In this document: positions 1-5,027 of the stretch, piece after piece | Layout: each line of letters opens with the position of its first letter | Position numbering within the stretch: position 1 is the stretch's first letter | Origin: JACJXF01 sp964349045 | GTDB taxonomy: Bacteria; Bacteroidota; Bacteroidia; Bacteroidales; GCA-2748055 | Reading direction: 5' to 3' | DNA length: 7,007 bases | NCBI GenBank assembly: GCA_964349045.1 | Contig: CAYGFI010000209.1 | Location: forward strand, 1-7,007 | Position numbers and translations under genes: made by a program | The notes under the pieces: model-generated | Databases searched by the model: none | Seen by the model: the letters and a program-made list of their open reading frames with translations, nothing else | What the model was told of the DNA's origin: nothing

Positions 1-6
1 CAGAGT

Positions 7-78
7 AGCTTCAGCGCTCGCGGAAAGCTTCGGCGACACGCGGAGTGCCTCCGCTGAAGCTTCGGCGACACGCGGAGG
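7..78. repeat. GC-rich repeat cluster with alternative hairpins
   Basis: The 20-base unit AGCTTCGGCGACACGCGGAG occurs exactly at 26-45 and 58-77. A related degenerate copy lies at 7-24 (AGCTTCAGCGCTCGCGGA). The arm CCTCCGC at 48-54 can pair with GCGGAGG at 72-78, enclosing the palindrome GAAGCTTC at 56-63. Its CTCCGC part (49-54) can instead pair with GCGGAG at 40-45 across a three-base loop. The two folds exclude each other. The cluster lies downstream of the four-helix-bundle gene on the minus strand and is far richer in GC than the DNA beside it. No T-run follows on either strand, so it is not a standard intrinsic terminator. An interspersed intergenic repeat family is the likeliest reading, but this is inference. 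Confidence 0.75.
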
Positions 79-161
79 GGGCGACTTTACCTGGTAAATA
101 CAAACCCTTTTTCATAGGAAGCGAGATTTCACTTACAATTTGAAAGTTGGAATTCATTATA

Positions 162-470
162 TTATTCTAAAAAGTATTGTTGCTTTTCTTTATCAATATA
201 GTTATGAGCTTCAGCAAAATCAATCCACACCTCAGTTTCATCAGCTTCCCCTTTGTAATCAACCAATTTGCTTATAAAAGATCCCGGATATTTTCTATGA
301 GCCCATGCTTCGCCAATAATGGCGCTTACTGCTCTTGAGGATCTTTTAATCTGATCAGTTAGTGCATATTTTTCTTCTTTTGGGAATGATTTTGTTATTT
401 CAAAAATTTCCAAAGCTAACTGAAAAGAAAGCTGATAAACCATTAAATCCCGAAATCCTCTATATTCCAT
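162..470 (-). CDS. Four-helix-bundle protein (23S rRNA IVS-type family), probably truncated at the C-terminus
   Basis: This 102-residue protein matches the small helical family first described from 23S rRNA intervening sequences (IVS, S23-type). The signs are FRDLMVYQ at residues 6-13, the hydrophobic helix LALEIFEITKSFP at 18-30, then KEEKYALTDQIKRSSRAV at 31-48, IGEAW at 52-56 in place of the common I-AEG, a third helix around 61-86 (KYPGSFISKLVDYKGEADET) and the start of a fourth from about 91. The fold normally assembles as an oligomeric helical bundle; its cellular role is not established. Family members as I know them are about 115-125 residues, so this one stops early in helix four. 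After the TAA stop the same frame reads Y-N-E, resembling the family's usual continuation, which suggests a nonsense change or local scrambling. The ATG is 28 bases past the upstream kinase's stop codon, with no clear Shine-Dalgarno sequence. Repeat DNA flanks it on both sides. Confidence 0.85.
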   Translation of the reverse strand: MEYRGFRDLMVYQLSFQLALEIFEITKSFPKEEKYALTDQIKRSSRAVSAIIGEAWAHRKYPGSFISKLVDYKGEADETEVWIDFAEAHNYIDKEKQQYFLE

Positions 471-485
471 ATTCTGATATTTACT

Positions 486-570
486 AAATCCCTACTCCTT
501 ACTCCCTACTTCCGACTCCCGACTTCCGTCTTCCGTCTTCCGACTCCCGACTCCCTCCTCCCTCCTCCCC
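486..570 (-). repeat. Purine-rich heptamer tandem repeat across the kinase 3' end
   Basis: Read on the minus strand, 555-493 is nine consecutive seven-base units of the form GGRAGTM: GGGAGTC twice, GGAAGAC twice, GGAAGTC, GGGAGTC, GGAAGTA, GGGAGTA, AGGAGTA. A degenerate unit GGGATTT follows at 492-486. A GGA/GGG-rich lead-in at 570-556 precedes them. The tract encodes residues 964-986 of the large kinase, contains its TAA stop (501-499) and continues into the spacer before the four-helix-bundle gene. Because the unit length is not changed in steps of three, copy-number variation would shift the frame and alter the protein tail. Slippage or insertion of an interspersed repeat could both explain it. 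Confidence 0.85.
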
Positions 571-3459
571 ACCCTTCACCGGCAAACTGAACCAGAACGT
601 CGCCCCTTTCCCCTCTACACTCTCTGCCCACACTTTCCCGCCATGACGGTTAATGATGCGCTGAACAATAGCCAGCCCCACACCGTTGCCTTCAAAATCG
701 TCGGATCTATGTAAACGCTGAAAAACACCAAACAGCTTATGGGTGTATTCAGGATTAAACCCGACCCCATTGTCTTTTACATAATAAACATTAAACCCGT
801 TTTCAACGCGCCCGCAAATTTTTATTGACGGCTTCTTCTCTTTTGAAGAAAACTTAATTGCATTTGCAATCAGATTGGCCCATACCTGCCTCAAATATGT
901 CGGATCAGCAAACACTTCAGGAAGGGGATCAACCTTTAAACTTATTTTATCATGATCATCCGGCGCTATTTCTTTGAACATTGAGATTGCCATTTGAGTC
1001 ATATCAATGCCGGAGAAATTAAGTTCGTTTCTTGTAACCCGCGATAGTGCAAGTAAGTCAGTAATAAGCTGATCCATCTTTTGTGTGTTACTCCGGATCA
1101 GGTTCAGCAGCCGCTTACCTTCAGAGTCAAGTATATCTTCATAATCCTCTAAAACAAACTTTGAAAATCCATCAACCGCACGAAGAGGGGCACGCAGGTC
1201 ATGTGAAACTGAATAGGCAAATGCTTCGAGCCCCTTATTGGCAGCTTCCAGTTGTGAGGTGCGCTCAATAATACGTTGTTCAAGAGATTCGTTGAGTATT
1301 TTAATTTCTTCTTCTGCCTGTTTGCGCTCGGTGATGTCGAAACTGGCGCCAACCAGTCCGATGATGTTCCCCTCTCCGTCCCGCAGAGGCAATTTGGTGG
1401 TCATAAGATTCCGGGGAGTGCCGTTAGGCGAGTTGCTCCCTTCTTCTTTGTCCACTACCGGAATTCCTTCAAGGACACCCAGTTCGTTATCCCTGAAACC
1501 TATGGCAACGTCAGCCTGGTAAAAATCGGCATCGCTCTTACCTATTAACTCCTGAGGAGAGTTTGTACCCATGAAATGCGCACAGGCGACATTGGCCACC
1601 AGGAAGCGGCTTTCACGATCCTTCACGAAAATAAAGCTGGGTAACAGATCTATAACTGTGCGCAGCAGGTTTCGCTCATCTTCCAGCGCCTTTTCTGTCC
1701 GTTTGCGCTCGGTAATATCCTGCAAAGTTCCATAAACCCTTTTTATTTCCCCATTTTCTTTTTCTGCAAATCCCACAGCGCGTACCATTTTATTAGTTCC
1801 TCTAACAGTAATCATTTCCAGCTCGAGATCATATGGATTGCCATTCCTGATTGCGTCTCCTACAGCTGCTTCAATAATGGGCTTAGATTTTGGAGAAAAA
1901 GAATTTAATTCCCTCCCGACATTAGGATTGTAAGTTTTCTTGTCAACATCATGAATTTCAAAGGTCTCATCGGTCCATATTTGTTTCATTGATGAAACAT
2001 CAAGTTCCCATGCCCCAATCTGAGATATTTTACCCATTTTACTAAGTAAATCCTGACTATTTTTTAGTTCAATCTCCAGCCGTTTGCGCTCGGTGATATC
2101 AATCATAGTTCCATCAAGAAAACCTTCATCGGGGTGTAATTGTATGGATGCCAGAACATCCCTGACTTCTCCGTTCTTTGCAAGCACCCTGGCTTCGTAA
2201 TTATATAAAATTCCACCCTGTTCTTTAAGAAGACTCATCATCTTGTCCCGGTCTTCCGGCTTGGCCCATCGGATGCGTCCAGGTGTACCAATTAATTCCC
2301 TGGGTGCGAATCCTATAATTTTAGCAAATCTATCGTTCACGTCGAGGAACGCGGACCCATCAATCTTCGAGCGATACATTCCAACCTGCGCGTTCTTGAA
2401 TAGCGTCTGGTATTTGGACTCACTTGCCTGCAGTGCAGTTCCTGTTTCAAGCAATTTTCTGTAAATATTTTTTTGCCGGTTATTATAAACCCAGGATATA
2501 CCGATACCAAAAAACAGAAGCAACAGCAGATTAATAATAATGACGATTACGGCTCTGTATCTGAGTTCAGAGAAAATCTCGCTTTGATCGACCTTGGCAA
2601 TCATGAACCAGGGAGTTCCGGGTACCGGACGCATATCGGTAAGCACTTTGACTCCGCGGTAATCGACCCCCTCATAAATTCCAACCTGACCCAAAACTGC
2701 CTGCACCGCCGGGACTTTGATGCTTGTTAATGGAATTCTTAGTCTCAGGGCAGTGTTTGAGAGATGACGCAATTCAGTTTCGAATAGAATGCTATCCCCT
2801 TCCCTGCGGACAATAAGTGTCTCGGCAGACTTACCGGATGTGGGCCAGGATTGTATAAGCGGATACAGATAGTCGTACGGGTTAACGCGCAGAACCAGAA
2901 CCGCCATCGGAACATTTATGTCATTCAGAACCGGAGCATAAATATCAAGGTGAATAGTTTCGTGTGCCGGAGAAAAATAAAAATCACTCATAAACGTTTT
3001 TTTGTCCCGCAACGCTTTTTTACAATAATCAATAGTTTCTGAATCAATATGTTTGAGGTTGGTATTGAGACCAAGTAAAAGTTTTCCTTCATCAGAAACC
3101 ATAATAACATCTTCATATTTATAGTAATGTCTCAATAACGAAAATCGCTCAAGGAGATTTCTTTCCAGAGTACTATCCTGTGTAAGAAGCCACCGCTGAA
3201 GGCTTTGCCGGATAAAAGGACTTTCTGCAATTACATGAGCATCAGATAATCTTTCCTCATGCCACTTCGTTATCTGGTCTATTTTTAAATCAGCAATCGT
3301 TTTCAGATCACTATACCGTTCCTGCCGGATGATTTTCTTTTCGTATTGGAAATATAAATATCCGCCTGAGATAATAAGAGTGAAGATAACCAGGCTCAGC
3401 ATAAGCATGGGTTGCTTTTTAACCAGAATGTTTTTTAGTTGATTTTTCATTTCCTTCAT
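499..3459 (-). CDS. Membrane-bound multi-PAS sensor histidine kinase (HisKA/HATPase)
   Basis: This 986-residue kinase should autophosphorylate on a histidine in response to an external or internal cue and pass the phosphate to a response regulator. A membrane helix lies at about residues 18-38. An extracytoplasmic Cache-like sensor follows at about 45-298, with IDQITKWHEERLSDA near its start and PGTPWFMIAKVD near its end. A second membrane helix spans about 303-325. Three PAS domains follow (about 346-456, 470-583, 597-710), each ending in DITERK at 454, 581 and 708. A coiled coil of about 712-745 leads to the dimerisation helix with the phospho-acceptor H753 in SVSHDLRAPLRA. ATP-binding boxes are N (NLIANAIKF, 862-870), G1 (DNGVGF, 896-901), F (FGVFQRLH, 910-917) and G2 (GNGVGLAIV, 924-932). 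All key residues are present, so it is probably active. It has no receiver domain. Residues 964-986 are encoded by a heptamer repeat and look acquired. The ATG at 3459 is used; an alternative is three codons inside. The receiver gene upstream ends 11 bases before it, so both are likely one transcript. Confidence 0.95.
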   Translation of the reverse strand: MKEMKNQLKNILVKKQPMLMLSLVIFTLIISGGYLYFQYEKKIIRQERYSDLKTIADLKIDQITKWHEERLSDAHVIAESPFIRQSLQRWLLTQDSTLERNLLERFSLLRHYYKYEDVIMVSDEGKLLLGLNTNLKHIDSETIDYCKKALRDKKTFMSDFYFSPAHETIHLDIYAPVLNDINVPMAVLVLRVNPYDYLYPLIQSWPTSGKSAETLIVRREGDSILFETELRHLSNTALRLRIPLTSIKVPAVQAVLGQVGIYEGVDYRGVKVLTDMRPVPGTPWFMIAKVDQSEIFSELRYRAVIVIIINLLLLLFFGIGISWVYNNRQKNIYRKLLETGTALQASESKYQTLFKNAQVGMYRSKIDGSAFLDVNDRFAKIIGFAPRELIGTPGRIRWAKPEDRDKMMSLLKEQGGILYNYEARVLAKNGEVRDVLASIQLHPDEGFLDGTMIDITERKRLEIELKNSQDLLSKMGKISQIGAWELDVSSMKQIWTDETFEIHDVDKKTYNPNVGRELNSFSPKSKPIIEAAVGDAIRNGNPYDLELEMITVRGTNKMVRAVGFAEKENGEIKRVYGTLQDITERKRTEKALEDERNLLRTVIDLLPSFIFVKDRESRFLVANVACAHFMGTNSPQELIGKSDADFYQADVAIGFRDNELGVLEGIPVVDKEEGSNSPNGTPRNLMTTKLPLRDGEGNIIGLVGASFDITERKQAEEEIKILNESLEQRIIERTSQLEAANKGLEAFAYSVSHDLRAPLRAVDGFSKFVLEDYEDILDSEGKRLLNLIRSNTQKMDQLITDLLALSRVTRNELNFSGIDMTQMAISMFKEIAPDDHDKISLKVDPLPEVFADPTYLRQVWANLIANAIKFSSKEKKPSIKICGRVENGFNVYYVKDNGVGFNPEYTHKLFGVFQRLHRSDDFEGNGVGLAIVQRIINRHGGKVWAESVEGKGATFWFSLPVKGGEEGGGSRESEDGRRKSGVGSRE
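1321..2100 (-). repeat. Three evenly spaced copies of the PAS-linker coding sequence
   Basis: Plus-strand text TTTGCGCTCGGTGATGTC at 1321-1338 recurs nearly unchanged at 1702-1719 (GGTAATATC ending) and 2083-2100 (GGTGATATC ending). Each encodes the minus-strand linker D-I-T-E-R-K at the end of a PAS domain. The copies are exactly 381 bases apart, so the PAS modules repeat with a 127-residue period. The DNA between the copies is not obviously similar, so only the linker is conserved at base level. A fourth copy lies at 6507-6524 in the other kinase gene. Confidence 0.7.
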
Positions 3460-3470
3460 TTAAGCTACAA

Positions 3471-3854
3471 CTAATTTCCTTTAGCGGTTTCCGTTTCTTT
3501 TAACAAACCGGTTATGTAAATTATCATATCTTCAATATCATCAGTTTTGCAGAGAAAATAATCAGCTCCTGCCTCAAGACACTTCTTTTTATATTGAGGA
3601 TAAGGGAAATTCGTGATGATAAAGACCTTAACATTAATTTTTAACTCCCTGATTTTCTTTAATAACTCTATCCCATTCATTCCGGGCATCCGGATATCAA
3701 GGATGGCCAGATCAGGCTCCTTTTCCATGATAAGTTGCAGGGCTTCCACCCCGTTTTCCGCTTCCCCTGCTACAAATACCCCTTCAATATTATTTAGTAA
3801 ACTTTTGATTCTGTCTCTCCACAGTGCAGAATCATCCGCAATAACTATTTTCAT
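3471..3854 (-). CDS. Stand-alone receiver-domain response regulator
   Basis: This 127-residue protein is a complete CheY-like receiver with nothing attached. The acidic pair is D7-D8 (VIADDSALW), the phospho-acceptor is D53 in LAILDIRMPGMNG, the switch threonine is T81 in FIITNFPYPQY, and the conserved lysine is K103 in FLCKTDD. The sequence resembles the receivers of NarL-type regulators more than CheY, but there is no helix-turn-helix after about residue 120, only a short polar tail. Without an output domain it would act by protein contact, as a phosphate sink, or as a relay. Its stop lies 11 bases before the large kinase start, which makes that kinase the likely partner and indicates co-transcription. 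No Shine-Dalgarno sequence is evident before the ATG; a repeated AATAACCCCTG motif sits there instead. The assignment as a receiver is firm; its target is unknown. Confidence 0.95.
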   Translation of the reverse strand: MKIVIADDSALWRDRIKSLLNNIEGVFVAGEAENGVEALQLIMEKEPDLAILDIRMPGMNGIELLKKIRELKINVKVFIITNFPYPQYKKKCLEAGADYFLCKTDDIEDMIIYITGLLKETETAKGN

Positions 3855-3857
3855 GTG

Positions 3858-3887
3858 CAGGGGTTATTTATTTAATCAGGGGTTATT
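3858..3887 (-). repeat. Spaced direct repeat AATAACCCCTG just upstream of the receiver gene
   Basis: On the minus strand AATAACCCCTG occurs at 3887-3877 and again at 3868-3858, 19 bases apart, and the second copy ends four bases before the receiver ATG (3854-3852). The bases between are also similar, so this may be a simple 19-base duplication. The alternative is a pair of sites for a regulator bound on the same DNA face (about two helical turns), or a structured ribosome-loading region. Nothing else in the window carries the motif in this arrangement. Confidence 0.55.
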
Positions 3888-3912
3888 ATTTTAATAAAAT
3901 TTTCCTGAAGTG

Positions 3913-3920
3913 CAAAAATA
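3913..3920 (-). promoter_or_regulatory. Possible Bacteroidota -7 promoter element for the receiver-kinase operon
   Basis: Read on the minus strand, these bases are TATTTTTG, which fits the TAnnTTTG consensus used by the Bacteroidota primary sigma factor. It would start a transcript with a leader of roughly 50 bases before the receiver ATG at 3854. No matching -33 TTG lies at the usual 19-20 base spacing, so only half of the promoter is supported, and an eight-base AT-rich match can occur by chance. Confidence 0.3.
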
Positions 3921-4030
3921 GTTAATACGGATGTTTCAGGCTATGAGGCTTTTGCGGATTCGATGTAAGGGGAATGATGAATATTATGTAGGGGAAGGCT
4001 TACAGGGCTAAGGGTCTGGGTCTTTGGTTT

Positions 4031-4096
4031 GTCTTGTTCCATTCGGTCGCTGTCTGAAGGTCCGGGCCTGTGGCATGTCTTGCTCCATTGGATCGC
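4031..4096. repeat. Imperfect 20-base direct repeat in the spacer
   Basis: GTCTTGTTCCATTCGGTCGC at 4031-4050 and GTCTTGCTCCATTGGATCGC at 4077-4096 match at 17 of 20 bases and start 46 bases apart. They sit in the GC-richer part of the spacer downstream of the NarL-type regulator. No inverted partner or T-run is attached. They may be remnants of an interspersed repeat or of a decayed gene; I cannot choose between these. Confidence 0.5.
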
Positions 4097-4188
4097 TTGA
4101 CCTAAAACTATTAGTGCCAGACAAGGCTAAGCCTGAGACAGCCCGACAGGTATGATAGCGAAGAGTAAAGACCTCGCGCAGCGACACC

Positions 4189-4818
4189 CTATTCAATAAG
4201 ATTATTCTTTATAGCGTACATAGTCAGTTCCGCATTCCTCTTCAATCCCATTTTTTCAAGAATACGGGCGCGGTAGGTGCTTACCGTTTTATCGGAAATA
4301 AAAATTTCCTTTGAAATTTCTGTAACTGATCTTCCTTTTGCTAACATTACCATTACCTGGAATTCCCTTTCCGAGAGTTTTTCATGAAGCTTACCGGGTT
4401 CTGAATCATAGTCATTAAAAGCGAGTTTTTCTGAAAAAGTTGATGAAACATACCTGCCACCTCCTGCAATTTTTCTTATGGCCTGAGTTAATTCTTCGAA
4501 AGCGCTTTCCTTTGAAAGGTACCCTGACGCGCCCATTTTGAATGCCCGAATGGCGTATTGTTCCTGTGGGTGTACACTTAATACCAGGACGCGGGTTTGC
4601 AAATTCCTGTCCTTTATTTTCTGCAATACATCCAACCCGCTCATTCCCGGCATTGAAACATCAAGGATCGAAAGGTCATAGTTCCCATCTTTAATCTTTG
4701 TCCAGGCTTCATTCCCATCTATTGCCTCATCAATCACTGTGACTTCACCGAGTGTTTTTATATATTGCTTAAGCCCTTCGCGGACAATGGGGTGGTCATC
4801 TGCAATGAGTATTTTCAT
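4189..4818 (-). CDS. NarL/FixJ-family response regulator (receiver plus LuxR-type HTH)
   Basis: This 209-residue protein is a full-length NarL-type transcription regulator that binds DNA when its receiver is phosphorylated. The receiver (about 1-118) has D7-D8, phospho-acceptor D53 in LSILDVSMPGMSG, switch residue S81 in VLVLSVH and K103 in GYLSKES. A linker (about 119-145) leads to a LuxR-type helix-turn-helix at about 145-205: LSEREFQVMVMLAKG, then VTEISKEIFISDKTVSTYRARILEKMGL with the recognition helix near 176-188. Length and spacing are normal for the family. The gene follows a HisKA_3 kinase on the same strand, the standard partner class, so the two probably form one phosphotransfer pair. 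The 209-base spacer between them holds two stem-loops, so expression may be uncoupled from the kinase. The ATG at 4818 fits the family's usual start (MKILIADDHPIV); no Shine-Dalgarno sequence is seen. Confidence 0.96.
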   Translation of the reverse strand: MKILIADDHPIVREGLKQYIKTLGEVTVIDEAIDGNEAWTKIKDGNYDLSILDVSMPGMSGLDVLQKIKDRNLQTRVLVLSVHPQEQYAIRAFKMGASGYLSKESAFEELTQAIRKIAGGGRYVSSTFSEKLAFNDYDSEPGKLHEKLSEREFQVMVMLAKGRSVTEISKEIFISDKTVSTYRARILEKMGLKRNAELTMYAIKNNLIE

Positions 4819-4847
4819 CAGAATATAATTTATTTTTTAATGGCCTG

Positions 4848-4913
4848 ATGGAACCCACATGTCATGGAATTATACTCATAAGTGTTTGTGTTCGAAGTAC
4901 ATGTGGGTTTCAT
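4848..4913. repeat. Long stem-loop, copy A of a paralogous pair
   Basis: The arms ATGGAACCCACATGT (4848-4862) and ACATGTGGGTTTCAT (4899-4913) pair over 15 positions around a 36-base loop. All pairs are Watson-Crick except 4851-4910, which is G-U in plus-strand RNA but C-A in minus-strand RNA. It lies 30 bases upstream of the NarL-type regulator start. No T-run follows on either strand, so an intrinsic terminator is unlikely. It could be a regulator-binding inverted repeat, an mRNA-processing hairpin or an antisense RNA structure. Confidence 0.75.
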
Positions 4914-4957
4914 GAGAAAATATTTGAGTTATGTTATTGTATATTAAGTTGTTTTTC

Positions 4958-5016
4958 ATGGAACCCTCATGTATTTTAATGTCCTTGTTGTGAACGTCAG
5001 TGCATGAGGGTTTCAT
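4958..5016. repeat. Long stem-loop, copy B of a paralogous pair
   Basis: The arms ATGGAACCCTCATGT (4958-4972) and GCATGAGGGTTTCAT (5002-5016) pair over 15 positions around a 29-base loop. Compared with copy A, the pair A4857-T4904 is replaced by T4967-A5007, a compensated change that keeps the stem. The wobble at 4961-5013 is the same G-U as in copy A, and 4972-5002 is a second U-G, both disrupted in minus-strand RNA. The element begins 11 bases after the stop codon of the upstream kinase. The two copies start 110 bases apart. Confidence 0.75.
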
Positions 5017-5027
5017 CTGATTATCTT

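Larger units (their letters stand above)
3855..4188. other. Gene-free spacer between the two signalling loci
   Basis: These 334 bases contain no convincing gene. The part next to the receiver gene (3855-3925) is AT-rich and holds a spaced direct repeat and a TAnnTTTG element. The part at about 4010-4190 is visibly richer in GC and holds an imperfect 20-base direct repeat (4031-4050 and 4077-4096) and the short inverted repeat AGGCTAAGCCT at 4125-4135. A 62-codon open frame here on the minus strand (4008-4196) overlaps the end of the NarL-type gene, is proline- and arginine-rich without a recognisable fold, and spans the repeat, so I do not call it. The length of the spacer suggests that the receiver-kinase pair has its own promoter. 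Confidence 0.6.

Noticed and set aside
11..157. A short minus-strand open frame after the four-helix-bundle gene, starting MNSNFQIVSEI
   Set aside because: Its second half is encoded by the GC-rich repeat cluster, it has no family resemblance I can name, and it may only be the scrambled remnant of the lost helix four.
1083..3042. Several plus-strand open frames inside the large kinase gene
   Set aside because: They are antisense to an intact, motif-complete kinase and carry no recognisable domain.
4008..4196. A 62-codon open frame on the minus strand in the spacer after the NarL-type regulator
   Set aside because: It overlaps the end of the regulator gene in another frame, has no recognisable fold, and its sequence is largely the imperfect direct repeat.
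4848..5016. The twin stem-loops as a CRISPR array or riboswitch
   Set aside because: There are only two units with differing loops and no regular spacers, and the pattern does not match any riboswitch class I know.
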